From Agrypnia vestita (lineage: Eukaryota > Arthropoda > Insecta > Trichoptera > Phryganeidae): 64,000 nucleotides of DNA. Under the pieces are notes generated by a model. The model did not search any database, had not been told where the DNA came from, and saw only the letters and a list, made by a program, of their open reading frames with translations. Below are positions 24,271 to 36,819 of this stretch, one piece after another. The DNA lies in contig JADDOH010023682.1 in the NCBI GenBank assembly GCA_016648135.1, positions 31,789 to 95,788 of the forward strand, written 5' to 3'. The translations under genes were made by a program, and so were the position numbers. Numbering within the stretch: the stretch's first letter is position 1; the number at the start of each line of letters is the position of its first letter.

Positions 24271-27200
24271 TTATATGGATATCTGTATAAGTATGATCAT
24301 GTAAGTAGATAAAGCTCCACCCATCTGAAAGTACACGAAAGCAACATGTGATTATTGTAATATAAACTAACCAATTTTTCTATCTTGGCATACCACTTTT
24401 GCTTCGGCTACATTCATACATCTTCTCATGCGTACTCTATGTTGATGAGGCTTGCAACAGGGCCATACTCCAATACTTGTTGTATCTAACCGCGCCAAGT
24501 CGTTCGCGGACGCCCTTTATTCCTGTTGCCTTCAACACTCGCCTCATATATTTTCGTAACCATCCTTTCCTCTCTGGTACGTTCTACATGACCAAACCAT
24601 CTCAGCACTCCTTTCTTTATTCTGTCTACCATTTACACGAGGTTATTTTGATACCAGGATTGATATCAAAATAACCTCCTCCCCTCATGAAAAATTCATA
24701 CTAGAGTAATCTCGAGAAAATCTAATCACAACTGAACAAATATGTCATACTCGTTATCATGGTGACTAGATATTTTATTAACCAATCATATATGTCTATT
24801 GTCTACAGGTATAGACCTTAACTAAAAAAAATATTTTAAAAATAATACGTACTTAGGAACAACCACAGACCACTTAAATATAAAGATATTAAATAACATA
24901 ATTTTTTTGGAATACTGTCTGGTTCCGATACGTTTGACTTGTTTAAAAAACTTACTACAAGTTGTCAATTTTGAAAGAATTATGAAAAGGTCAAACTAAA
25001 TGCTCTTAAGTACATATAATAAAAAATAAAGTTAATAATTAATGACTTGTGTCTCGTTAAGTTCCCAAATACACCGTGAAATTCCTTTATTCCGGGAACA
25101 GTCGGTATTCAGCGTCATCAGGAGAGTGCCCTATCACGGCGGAGGTGTAGGACTATAGAACTAATTATTTCTTCCGAGGTCGTAAATTACGTGCAGTTTG
25201 TTGTAAAGTGTTCAATTCTTCTACGATAGAGGTCGCCAGTGTGCAATATGTACTAATTACATATTCGGGCTTATCTGCGACTTCTCTTAAACGTAGAATC
25301 AAAGTCGTGAGAATAGGGCGCCAAATACTTGATAGTTTTCAACTGTCGTCTGTATTGAAATTAGGATGTTTGTATATTTGAATGGACTCTCTCACTAATC
25401 TAGGTATATGGCGCGGTACTGTTAATCAGACTTGACAAGATCTGATGAAATGACTGACATTCCCTTTGGATGCATGCCGCAGATTGCCGATTTATGAAAG
25501 TTATTTTTTTTAACTGCCCCAATATGTTCCTCCTAACGTAGTTGCAGTGAAATTGCAGTTAGTTTGTCCTATGTAGAATGCTTTCAATCGCATGGAAACG
25601 TGTAAACGCGTGGAGACTCAAAAGGTGTGCTGTCCTTTACACAACCTAACATACGAGAGATCGAACTATGGGAGCTGATTTTTTTTTTATGTTTAATTTC
25701 AGCAAGACCCGGTTGTATGGTTAGTATGCTTTATTCCTGGGACATCACATATTCTGAATCTTTTGCGTGGTATCCTTACATCCATTAGCCGTTAGCATGT
25801 ACTTAAACATCTAAGAATGCTAATTTTTCATCCTTTTCAACCTCCGTGATGAATTTGATCTGTGGATGTTGGCTATTTAAATGTGCTAAAAAATTATGGA
25901 ATGCTTAACGTCCATATAGGTAAACACAAAAGTTTCATTTACATATCTTAGCCAAATTGAAGATGGGTGAGTGGAAGTTCTTAGTGCTTTTACTTCGATT
26001 GATGATTAATATCCAGAGACAAAGAATAAGCAAAAAACAAATAGATATGACTCGGCGGCAGAAAGTGTACCCAGCGTGTAAGTATGCGATTGTAAATGTA
26101 AATACGTAACTCACGTATAACTCATGTTCTCCGGTTAAAGTAATCCCAATTGGTTTCTAAATGGGGGAAATCAATATCATAGTTTACAATTTGTCATATG
26201 AATTTAAGGCGTATTTTTTCTAAAACTGTACATCGCATTTTTTTTATCTAGAATGTATTTTCAGCATATTTTAATGTAATGATCGATAATTTATTCATAA
26301 ATACATATTGTTTTTCCACCATTTCATGCAAAGAAAACTGCCACGGGAAGTAATCTACCCACTTTTGTTGCTTTAAGCAAACATGGAATTATTAATCTTA
26401 AATTTATATTCTTTAAGAATATATAGAAAAATTTGGTATTTATTTAAATGAACCTACTTTGTAACGGGTTATCTAGCAAAGTAACGCTGTGAAGTAACTT
26501 ACAGTGAAGTACAGGGCGTTGTTGACAGTGAAGAGTCCGGCCGCAGTGAAGCGAGGCTGGACGTGCAGCAGGTGCGTGGAGAACTGCAGCAGCTGCAATC
26601 CACGAAGAACGGATATTACACAACCAGCTATTCTATTTTATATAGTCAGATCAGATTGTCGGCCAATTGCTACGAAACTATGTAACTGCTAAGGGCCCAT
26701 GTCCATGATGACAACTTCCAATAAAATGGTTTTGTTCCCATGAAGACAAATTTCGGTTTTCGTCTACCATGTACCTGTTTCAATCAGTCAGTGAAGCAGA
26801 TTTGATGTAACTTGGTGAATTTAAATCACCACCACAGCAATTTTTTTGAGTAGAGTTGCGAACGCTGAATGCATGTCGCATCAATATTCATACTATTTTC
26901 AAAATAAGCTAAACGCTTGAGCTATTAAAATAGGACTAATTATAATAACACCAACCACCAGATCACAAGTTGAGCATCATGACCACTACACCAATAAGCT
27001 ACTAAAAAATATTTATATTTAAAACAGAATAAATAAATAATTTATGCCTTCTATTTCTCTAACATTTCAGTAAGGTAGTTCGTAGTTCAATTTAAGGTAG
27101 TCATGAAATAGTTTAAGGTGTTTGTGCGCATATGTGAAATCTTACTTTAAATCTCTCTCGGGTCTGCTTACAAATATTTATTTTTATTTATTTATTTAAT

Positions 27201-30200
27201 GTTCATGGAAGACCAACAGCACAAAAGAAAAAAGCATAGAAAACATTGATACAATATAGATGGCCAATTACAGGTCTCCATATTTAGAATAACATATCAA
27301 GCGATTATCTCCAAATTTTCCTTCAGATCAAAATAAGGTGAACACGTTATTGAGATTTATCGTAACTATTTCTTTAACATTTCAGTAAGGTAGTTCGTAG
27401 TTCAATTTAAGGGGGGGGTAAGGTTTTTAACTTTTTTTTTTGCATTTTATTTTTAATTTTTTAAATGAATGTATAACGTCGCAAGAATATTGTGTCAAAA
27501 TTTCAAGTCAATCGGAGCAAAATTGACGAAATTATGAACATTTGAGCGATACTCAGACTGATTTTCTATACCTGCTCGGGCAGCTGAGAGACGCGCTCAC
27601 CTGAGGACTACCGGACGTGCTTATTGTATTGGAAGAGTTTTGTGTAGACAAGGACAAAAAGATGCTGATGATGAAAGCTCTTTGCTGTGTGAACATGGCA
27701 TCGACGATCATGTGTAAGTATAAAACTTTAAAGCGTTTTCCCCACATCACACGTTTTCAAAGTCGGTGTCCAACATAACTTCAAAACTACTGCACCGATC
27801 CTTTTGAAATTTTGAACACTATTTCTGTACATAATTTACGAGGTAACGCTGGAGACTTTTTTAAAAATTTGTTATTAATTTTTATTTTTTAATAACAAAT
27901 TAGTCGATACTTTTCACAAAAAATCGAGATTTTTCCTTCAGAGTGTTCCAAAAAATTGAAAATTCAAAAAACCCTCCCAGCGTTACCTGGGAAAATCTAT
28001 TTTCTAACGAATGAACTTTGATTTTTTGATTTCAGATGATCTAGCACCAAGTTATGATGGACACCGCAATTCTCCTTTTTTCCGAGACACGTCCGAATAA
28101 TTGCTTCCATTGCCGTATTTTTTAATATTTCGTCTTGAAAATTTTACACAATATTCTTCAAATGTCATACTTAAATGTACCATTGGTTTAAATAAAGAGA
28201 TTTTAACTGTGTCGTCACAAAAAATTCACAAAAACATGCCTTTTTTTGTACGAATTAACCTTACCCCCTCCTTAAGGTAGTCATGAAATAGTTTAAGGTG
28301 TTTGTGCGCATATGAGAAACCGCGGTGACAGGAATTAGCTCGTTCTTTTTTTTTTTTATTATTATTATTTTTTTTGTTTGTTTTCCATCCCCATTGCTCT
28401 GCATTTTGTTCATTCCCATACCGCAGCTGAACCTGGAGATAGGTTCGGAACGAAAATCTATAAAATTACCCATTTTCAAAACTCCCCGTAAACTTTCCAG
28501 GTAAAACTACTGGACTATAAGACTATAACTATCATAAACATACTCGTACTTCAATGGTTGTCACTTAGAGAAAAAATATGAAATTTTATTTCGTGGATAG
28601 GTACAGATCATTTTAACTTAAAACACTTTTTAAAAAAAAACATCGTTACCTTTTTTGTTGGTTTTATAGAACTCCATCATCACACACGTGGAAATGAAAA
28701 CACTTGTTTTTGAGTTCAACATTTTTCATTTTTTGAGACTTGTTTCGCCTTATGAAGGCATTATCAATCTACATATTTTACATTCAACAACTTCTATTTA
28801 TATGAAAAGTATTGAAATAAGATGCTATATAATTTAATAAATTAATGAAGGCTTTTTGTATTTCTGCACGATTCTAATAAACAATTCTATTCGGAAATAC
28901 ATACAAAAATGTTGAACTTAAAAACAAGTATTTTTATTTCCACATGTGTGATCATTACCTTCACTGAAACGTTCTTCTCCTTTTCAGTTACCATCATATC
29001 ATTAATGAGATGACGTGTTTTCCTCGACTGAAAAATAAATAAAACTGATAATTTTCCTTTTCTTATCTATCTTGGTGACTGACACTAAGATTAAAAAGAT
29101 TGTTGGCTTTAATATTACAGTATCATTGATACAATTATTTGTAATAAATAAATAATTTGACATCTATATATTATCATTTTTTTTTCATTTTATTTAGTTA
29201 TTGTTTTCAATTTAAACTTACCAAACATTCACACAAATTGCACGCGTAACACATTGTCCACATGTTGAGGCCGTAAATGAGGCATTTTGAGAATGCCGAT
29301 ACCAGGTAATAGCAGTCTTCGTGTCGAGGGTTGCTGAACAAAATGGACACAGTGTTCAGAAGATAAAACCAATTGAAGACGCTGTGCAAAAACATTTGTC
29401 CCGTAATCACCAAGATTTCCTTCGAGAAGTAATGGTTCACCAAAGAACAGCATTGGCAAATCTTGATGTACGCCCTCCAAATAGAAACTATCTTCTCCAA
29501 AACGACTCTATTCCTCGACGGCCAAGATACTTTTCTCCATATATCTATTGTGCCCATCGCACTGGTTTTGACATGGTTCACAGGGTCTTGGATGAGAGAC
29601 AGCTTCGCAATTTCTTGATTAAGAATTTTTAAATTCAGAGAAATTACATAGATTAAAGAAGAGTATAATAATATCGTGTAAGTAGTTATGACGGTTGGTA
29701 TATACAGAGTGTTAAAGAGACAGAATCTAAATAACCCAACAAATTCATAATTAAAGTAAACATTTAGTGCAAATGGACAGACGTGAAATATTTGCAGCGC
29801 AATCATCGTGACGAAGATCTTGAACTTGATCATCGCGTAATACCTTCTGCATCCCAGCAATTCGAAGATAGAGTCTATGTCGAAGAGACTCTGAAAGGTC
29901 TTAGAAAAATCGTCCTTATCCAAGAATAAGTCCACGGAAAGTATGACTATGAACACGAAACCCGAGTGAATTTGCAATTTTTCACCAAAATAAAAAAGCG
30001 ACAAACGGCGGTTTTTTCCGATGTTTGATTCATCGTAAAATACAGTGTACCAGTAAAATCCCAGGTATGCTACTTTATTAAACACCGTAAATAGTAGAAG
30101 TGGAATATTGTATTCTGTTTTCATTTTATTGTTTATTAATTTAAACTCAAATGGAATTAAGCTTGCCAACCGAGTAAAGAAAAAAACGGGACTCATGGCT

Positions 30201-30271
30201 TCCAAGATAGAATTTGATTTGAACATTTTTAATACAAAACAGATGAACAAGTTTGAAAATTTTTGAAACAT
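24271..30271 (-). CDS. Gustatory receptor C, complete, 420 aa
   Basis: Insect gustatory receptor. Minus-strand exons are: 30271-29222 (350 codons, ATG at MFQKFSNLF; the frame is open upstream but lacks an ATG), donor TTG|GTAAGT; 29027-28959 (23 codons, SRKTRHLINDMMVTEKEK..., donor GTAATG); 26592-26503 (30 codons, HVQPRFTAAGLFTVNNALYF, donor GTAAGT); 24324-24271 (17 codons plus TAA, MGGALSTYMIILIQISI). All junctions are phase 0 and acceptors end CAG. The length matches gene E exactly, and exons 2-4 are close to those of E, so C and E are paralogues. Intron 1 is only about 194 bp. Introns 2 and 3 are over 2 kb and hold a TTAA-target element and two small inverted-repeat elements. The start is aligned with the MLQ starts of D and E. 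Ligand unknown. Confidence 0.93.
24378..24632 (-). mobile_element. RTE-type LINE fragment in gene C intron 3
   Basis: 255 bp closely match 10170-10430 of the RTE tail in gene A intron 1, for example 'ccacttttgcttcgg', 'cattcatacatcttctcat', 'ctgttgccttcaaca' and 'gaccaaaccatctcagcact'. It lacks the terminal repeat tail, and its frame is broken. It ends against a perfect hairpin. Confidence 0.85.
24639..24678. repeat. Perfect 15-bp hairpin
   Basis: Arms gaggttattttgata and tatcaaaataacctc are fully complementary around a 10-base loop (ccaggattga). It lies at the truncated edge of the RTE fragment. Confidence 0.85.
27411..28271. mobile_element. TTAA-target inverted-repeat element in gene C intron 2
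   Basis: 861 bp flanked by TTAA on both sides (27407-27410, 28272-28275). The ends are inverted repeats GGGGGGGGTAAGGTT and, on the other strand, GGAGGGGGTAAGGTT. An uninterrupted copy of the host sequence lies at about 27067-27130 (gttcaatttaaggtagtc), which is the exact empty site. The TTAA target suggests piggyBac-type mobilisation, although the inverted repeats are not the classical piggyBac CCC ends. No transposase is present. Confidence 0.85.
28680..28955. mobile_element. MITE touching the exon 2 splice donor of gene C
   Basis: The ends are inverted repeats of about 50 bp: 'atcacacacgtggaaatg' on the left, and a right end whose complement reads 'atcacacatgtggaaata'. Both continue into 'cttgttttt' and 'aagttcaacattttt' type sequence. 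The right end lies 3 bases beyond the GT donor region at 28958-28953, so the intron starts GTAATG and then enters the element. No coding sequence; class unknown. Confidence 0.8.
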
Positions 30272-32449
30272 TATTCGAATATTTTTTATTGATTTTGTCA
30301 ACCTAATCAACCTCCCAACGGGAATAATGCAATTCGTGAAGACTTTTGGAATCTTTAGTTCGTGATTTTGACTGTTATACCCTTCGGCAGTTGTTGCGCA
30401 CTGCGGTGCTGACTTCGGCTTCCGGCCCAGCCGCTAGTGCTGTCGTCAATTAACTTAGTAATCTTCATTAGAGTATATTCTAATGTTTTCATCAATATTC
30501 TCATTTATTTGATATCAAAACTACCCAAATAATTATTAGTCTTAGACAGTGACAAATGTAAGAGTTAACTTTTTAAAAATATACTATTATAATAGACAAA
30601 TTTCAGTCCAGAAATAGTTCAGTGTTCTTAGTAATACTTTTGGGCCGGACGTCATGACCTGGCAACACCGGAGCAAGAATGCGAAGGGCGACCCGGACCG
30701 CGGACAACCATGGACCGATTTTCATTCCGGCGTCAGCCTAGATTTAGTGAACCACGCTTTCGCTACTATCTCGACAATTTTAGTATTGTAAATTGTAACC
30801 GCAAATTGTAAATTGTAGTAAATTATTATAATTTTAGTATAAATAAACAGCGAAATGGTACAAAAACAAAGAAACAGTACAAATGGCCTTATTACTCTCA
30901 CATTTGATACGTTATATCTCTTATAAAAATCTGCATACATTGGTTGATGGTAATTTCCATAAGAGAAACGGATGGTTACGTTAAATATGTGTAGGTTATA
31001 TTTAATCGTTTCAATTTTTAGTATATTTTAAAATATAGATCTGTGTGTGGCGGGGGTTTGATGAGGTAAAGGCGCGATAGGTGATGAATAAAAAATGATC
31101 GACTATGAATTGTTAGAATGATAGCGGATTTGTAAAAGTCCGAGCGATCTCCAGGAGTAGCGCTGAAGGAAAGTGAAATGCTCACTGTCGACTGCTCTCG
31201 TTGTGCACATCGCGCTGTGCTCGACCAGAACATCGCAGATGGAAAGGTATATTCACCACATGATTTTTTAAGCGGATACTATCAGGGTCATTTTTGCTAA
31301 CCACCTTTGAGAACAAAGTATCCTGTGCAGATATAAATATCCATCTAAAAAATCCAAAAATAAAATGTATCTGTATCTTATAAATTTTAATAAGATTAGA
31401 AAATAATAAACAAAAGTTTTCTTTTGGCATTGTATATTTTTGTTAAAAGTTTTACAACACCCCATTCGTCCACTTTTAATCGGCTTAGAAAGGTTTTCCG
31501 AATAGAATACATACAAAATATGGCGTGTTTTCTAAAGTTTGCTGTATTCAGTAAAGAACATTTAAAGTTTTATCATGGAACGTGGCTGTGGGAGGCGAAT
31601 GAAACACTTAGAACCAATTAAAGTTTTTATTTATTACGTAAAAGTCACTGGACAGAAATTGAATCGAAGAAAAATAAACAGTGTGTAAAATTTTTAACAA
31701 ATTTTTAACAAATTTTACACACTGTTTCTATCGCTAAAATCACTTTTTAGAAAATTCCGTTCAATTTTCGCATACAACTGCTATGCACACGTGCTTGCAA
31801 CACACAACGCACTTGTCTGTGGATTTCTATGGCGTTTGGCCCGCTGTCAACAACTCAGACACACACTGATTACGCAGTACCCGGTGGATTCCTTTATATA
31901 GAATGTCGTCACGTCGCGAAGGTTCCAGAATCAATCTGGATTTCGAGACCTTTGTAGAAGTTTTCAATTTACTTTTAAAAGGTGAAGAGTGCTGTAAAAC
32001 TTTTGATTGCGTGCAATTTTTTCTCTTTCTACCATCTCGTGATAATATTTTGATACAAACCAATTGCTTACAATTTAAATCGATGTATTTTACAGTGTAA
32101 TTATAGTATTAATATTTACATACTCATTTTTTTCATACTTTGAATTTTGTGCAGAAAAATAAAATGTTTGTGTTGAAGAATATGTAGGTGAAATAAAAAA
32201 ATATTTGTATGCATTTTTTAATAGTCTACATTTATTCGCAACTGTTATATTAAATAATCAAATTTTATTTTCAACAATCAATTTTGATATGTAATTGCTT
32301 AATTTCTTACTCATATACATTTAAACTAGATGTTTCGCTAAGTATAATTATGTTATCTCTCTGTATATTTGCATCGCTCTATCTTATCTCATCTATTTGT
32401 TCTAAAATTCCCTCCATTTGTATTCTTCCTCCTGATAGCTGTCTTTATA
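30272..32449. other. Spacer between genes C and D, includes a shared repeat
   Basis: No gene recognised. A moderately GC-rich patch lies at about 30630-30720. The stretch 31590-31890 is a diverged copy of a repeat also at about 6250-7310 and 17640-18000 (shared 'gaatgaaacactta', 'tgtggatttct', 'gctgtcaaca'). Gene C's 5' control region must lie at its left edge, but no clear TATA or initiator stands out. Confidence 0.45.
31676..31727. repeat. Perfect 18-bp hairpin
   Basis: Arms aaacagtgtgtaaaattt (31676-31693) and aaattttacacactgttt (31710-31727) pair fully around 16 bases. It occurs inside the diverged repeat at 31590-31890. Confidence 0.85.
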
Positions 32450-35400
32450 TTAAACGGAGAATTGAAAAATAATGATCATGTAGGTAGTTATAGCTGAGCC
32501 AATCTGAAAAATATACAGAATATAATACAATCGTCGAATATAATACGATTTAAGATAACGATAAGTGCTCCGTAGATGAGAGTGACAAAGTGTCAGCAGG
32601 TCAGAGTGACGAGATGCCTATTGGCCGTGTGGTGGGGCAGCAGAAGTCGTGAGCTACGGGAGAGACATGAGCCATCGGGATTGGGATTCAACTGGTCAGT
32701 GCGACAGTTGAGTGGCCATGCAGAGGAGCTCCGCGGAAGACAGAGAAGTGTCTCCAGAGGAAACGATTAGCACCGGTCAGAGCGACCGTCCATTGGACCC
32801 CTAGAAAGAGGACCTAGAAGTCTATCAACAGCGGCATCAGGTGGATTGAGTAGCTTGATACTACCGCTGTTATAGACAGGTCCAGAGAAGGACGATAGGA
32901 TCAGTGGATCTGGTTATCAGGGCGATAACCAGGCCGCCAATGCCGGCACAGAAGACGGGAACGTGGAGGACGTGGCCATCATCGTACCACGCGCAGCAGA
33001 AATTCGACGACGGAGAGAAGACGGGAGACCCAAGGTACTAGTAATAAGATTAATTTTTTTGTTTGTATATTGATTGTGCCCCTAAATTATTTTGTAACTT
33101 TATTTTAATATTAGGTCCTTACATATGAAATTGGGGTTTTGCCGTACTGGCAAATTTGATCTCAAATATCTTCTCTTTGGTTAGGAATTCCAAATCCAAA
33201 TTTATACAGCTATTTACTCATGTATTTGTGTTTTGAAAATTATAATTCATTTGTTTTTTCCTCAATTGTTTTTTTCTTTGCGTCACTCAGTTTACAAAAT
33301 GAAAAACTTGAAATATCGCGTTATTTACGAGTACGAGTTCCACCGTGGAACCAGTGCTGCAGAAACGGCTCGAAGGATTAATGATGTGTATGGCGACGGT
33401 GCCGCAAAAGAAAACACAGTGCGTTTTTGGTTCCAACGTTTTCGTTCTGGAAATTTCGACCTGCAGAACAAGCCCCGTGGACGGCCGGAGACCAAAGTTG
33501 ATAATGAAGAATTGAAGGCTATTGTGGAAGCGGATCCATCGCAAACCACATCCGAGTTAGCTGCAGGCTGCGGTGTTAGTGATAAAACTGTTTTAATCCA
33601 CTTGAAGCAAATTGGTAAGGTGAAAAAGCTTGAAAGGTGGGTACCTCACGAATTGAGTGAAGCAAATCAACAAACGCGCGTTGACTGCTGCGTTGCATTA
33701 CTCAACCGGCACAATAATGAAGGGATTTTAAATCGAATCATTACCTGTGATGAAAAGTGGATCCTGTACGATAATCGGAAGCGCTCATCGCAATGGCTGA
33801 ACCCTGCCGAACCAGCCAAACCATGCCCCAAGCGAAAATTGACTCCAAAAAAGTTACTTGTGAGCGTTTGGTGGACTAGTGCTGGTGTCGTTCACTACAG
33901 CTTTCTTAAATCTGGCCAGACGATTACGGCAGATGTCTATTGTCAGCAACTGCAAACCATGATGGAAAAGCTAGCTGCTAAACAACCGAGGCTGGTTAAT
34001 CGCTCTAGGCCACTACTGCTTCATGATAACGCTAGACCACACACTGCACAACAGACGGCTACCAATTTAGAGGAGCTTCAATTGGAATGTCTAAGACATC
34101 CACCTTACTCTTCGGACCTTGCTCCAACAGATTACAATTTTTTTCGAAATTTGGATAACTTCTTGCAAAGGAAAAAATTCAACTCCGATGGGGCAGTCCA
34201 AACCGCCTTCAAAGATTTTATTGATTCCCGTCCGAATGGTTTTTTTAGTAAAGGGATTAATGAACTACCTATGAGATGGCAAAAGTACATAGATAGCAAT
34301 GGTACATACTTTGATTAAATAAATATATTATAATAAAAAAAAATCGGCTTTATGTTTCTCCCATACTAAACTCAATTTCATATGTAAGGACCTAATATTA
34401 ATTTGTAACTTGTCACAATTCTTAACTGCTAGAGGGCAAGTTATGAAATGCATGAAATATATGAAAAAAAAATCACCACGTGAAATAATCTTGCACAATT
34501 GAACAGGACCGTAAGTACAAATGTCTCATTTCAATCAATTCATGCCATCACCACCAATCTCCATTCACTGACCTGCAGTAAGTGAGACTATTTAGTAGAA
34601 AATGGTATCTAAAGAGTGCACGATTCCTAAAAAGAAACTTACTGTGAAGAAGAGAGTATTGTTGATGGTGAAGAGTCCGCCCCCTGTGAACTGGGGCTGC
34701 ACGTGGTAGAGGTAGGTGGAGAACTGATGGAGCTGTAATTCGATCATCGTTACGGTGTATTTATCATCACATTAAGATATCCATTACTGTGTAAAAAGCA
34801 TTCAACTAAAACAAAGTGTTACCTTCACGGAAATGCTTCTATCTGACTCAATAACCATCAAATTGTTGATGAGGTAGGATGTCTTTTTTGACTGCAATAG
34901 TAAGATTTAACATCGAAATCAAATTGTCGATAATTAAGAAACAATACCAAAAAATGGAAAAAAAACTGCAAGAGATTCAGAACGGCCGTGAAAAGACAAG
35001 AACGTGTCATTACTGTCTGTTATCCTCTTACTCGAATAGCAAGTACAAGCACCTCACCACACACGATCACCGAAAGGGAGCTCAATTTTGGAGGAGAGTT
35101 ATCCTTCGCATGTCAAACTTTTAACCATCCCCAATGCAGTATATGAATTACCTTTCATATCATCCCAAAGATCCTTGTTCTTGTAGTAGTGCCGCACATC
35201 AATCATATTTCATATATTTCATTCTCGCATAATTGGTGATAGCCACTCGATTACCCCGGTCCAAAATACTGCACTTCAGCGGAGATCCATTAACCCAACG
35301 TCATTGAGGCAGGGTCAATATGACCCTGCACGTTTTATGTTTGAAATATTTGTCAGAAATAATTATCTTAAATCATCAGTAAAATCTTGGCTGGCCATTT

Positions 35401-36530
35401 TTTCCGGGGTAATCCTGACTATGTGTAAATGCGGGGCACGCGAGTATATTTTTAAACAATATTTAAAATTGTTTAATACTTACCAATTGTTCGCATAAAT
35501 CGCACGTGTGTATAATAATGTACAAATAAATACAAAGAATTATACATCTGGAACCTGAGAAGGTCAGTAAACCGTAGTTCCCCTGCCGTGTGCTGAAGAA
35601 TTCGATAACAGTTTTGAAAAAAAAAAATGTACTGAAAACGATTCCCAAAAATATATACGTAATAATCGCCAGAATTGTTTTTGAAAAATAACGATTCACT
35701 AAACCACAGCAATTGCAAATTTTGATGTACGCTTTCCAAATTAATATAATCTTCTCAATTACAATTTGATTTCTCGTCGACCAAGATCTCTTGTTCCTGA
35801 AATCCACTTGCACATTTGCAGTGCTTGAATTGTGCAAAAGAGAATCCGGTAAAAATGCGAGCTTTTTAAGTTCTTCATTCAGCATTTCCATATTTAAAGA
35901 AATTAAGTGGAGAAACGTGCAATATAAATAAACGGTGCCCGTAAGTTGGTACATTGGTGAGTGCAACACAACTGCGAGAGCTACGAGCCATACACCGTCG
36001 AAGGTCAATTTGATGTAGGCATTGAATATACAAAACCCACTCTGAACGATTTGAAGAAGCGCAGTATAGAAGAAAAACTTGAATCTTAACTTATAGTAGT
36101 GCTTCTTGAGCCCCAGAGATTCAAAAATCGCGTCTATATCAAATAGCACCTTGAACGTCTCTCCTAAGTCGTCTTTGTCCAGAAATGCGTCTACAAATAG
36201 AAGCACCATGACAATGAAACCAAAATAAATTTGTGATTTTTCAACAACTGCTAGAAGTAGCGAATAATGTTTGACACCGATGTTGGTATATTTATAAATA
36301 ACCACCACCAGGTAGTTCGAGAAGTACACTGCTTTGCATATTAAAAAATACACAAGATACGGAATGCTGAAAACTGTTTTGGTTTTGTTGTTTTCTACTC
36401 GGTATTTAAATGGATTGACTGACGCTAATCGAGACGCGAATAGAACCGGGCTCACGGCTTCCAAGATATTTTCCGAGCTGAATATTTTTGAAGCGTATTT
36501 ATCGAATCGTCCCAACAAATACTGAAGCAT
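32450..36530 (-). CDS. Gustatory receptor D, complete, 419 aa
   Basis: Insect gustatory receptor. Minus-strand exons are: 36530-35484 (349 codons, ATG at MLQYLLGRFDKYASK; the frame opens at a TTG seven codons earlier), donor TTG|GTAAGT; 34891-34823 (23 codons, SKKTSYLINNLMVIESDR...); 34732-34643 (30 codons, QPQFTGGGLFTINN, where the usual R of the RFT motif is Q), donor GTAAGT; 32503-32450 (17 codons plus TAA, IGSAITTYMIIIFQFSV). All junctions are phase 0. Intron 2 is only 90 bp. Intron 3 (about 2.1 kb) holds mariner copy 2 in the opposite orientation and a GC-rich block. It resembles C and E more than A and B. The R-to-Q change is worth noting but the gene is open throughout. Confidence 0.93.
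32560..33050. other. GC-rich block of unknown origin in gene D intron 3
   Basis: About 490 bp of purine-rich, GC-rich sequence ('gacgggaacgtggaggacgt', 'gagagaagacgggagacc') stand out from the AT-rich intron and end near mariner copy 2. It resembles retrotransposon leader or gag-type composition, but no frame could be recognised. Confidence 0.4.
33111..34395 (+). mobile_element. mariner transposon copy 2 in gene D intron 3
   Basis: 1285 bp with TTAGGTCCTTACATATGAAA and complementary ends, and the TA target duplicated at 33109-33110 and 34396-34397. It is oriented against gene D. Both ends and the transposase frame are intact, making it the best preserved of the three copies. Confidence 0.96.
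33299..34318 (+). CDS. mariner transposase, full-length frame, 339 aa
   Basis: DDE transposase of the D,D34D mariner group. The ATG at 33299 (MKNLKYRV) is used; the frame is open upstream to a non-ATG codon at 33233. It has the N-terminal helix-turn-helix region (QTTSELAAGCGVSDKTV), the WVPHEL linker, catalytic Asp in TCDEKW, LLHDNARPH and LAPTD, and the intact C-terminus RWQK...NGTYFD. One oddity is that the conserved YSPDL reads YSSDL here and the following H is N (DYNFF), whereas the other two copies keep SP and H. That may weaken catalysis although the three Asp are present. It could supply transposase in trans if expressed. Confidence 0.93.
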   Translation: MKNLKYRVIYEYEFHRGTSAAETARRINDVYGDGAAKENTVRFWFQRFRSGNFDLQNKPRGRPETKVDNEELKAIVEADPSQTTSELAAGCGVSDKTVLIHLKQIGKVKKLERWVPHELSEANQQTRVDCCVALLNRHNNEGILNRIITCDEKWILYDNRKRSSQWLNPAEPAKPCPKRKLTPKKLLVSVWWTSAGVVHYSFLKSGQTITADVYCQQLQTMMEKLAAKQPRLVNRSRPLLLHDNARPHTAQQTATNLEELQLECLRHPPYSSDLAPTDYNFFRNLDNFLQRKKFNSDGAVQTAFKDFIDSRPNGFFSKGINELPMRWQKYIDSNGTYFD

Positions 36531-36819
36531 CTTCGAGCAGTTCACAATCAACAGATACTAACGTGGATGCCACGATATTAGATTGTTATAAACTACCCCT
36601 TCAGCCAAGTACCTAATGTGAAGTCAAATATAAGAGCTCACGTTGATTGCCTTTTTGTAAACCTTTTTACTAATGAAAATATAATATCGGGGCTACTTAC
36701 TTACTTATTAATAATGAAAGTGTGATACATTTGTATATCTATGATCCGGTTCTATTAATATTCATATACATTTTTAAATAAGCCTAATTTATTTAATTTT
36801 AAACTAGTTGTTTATACCC

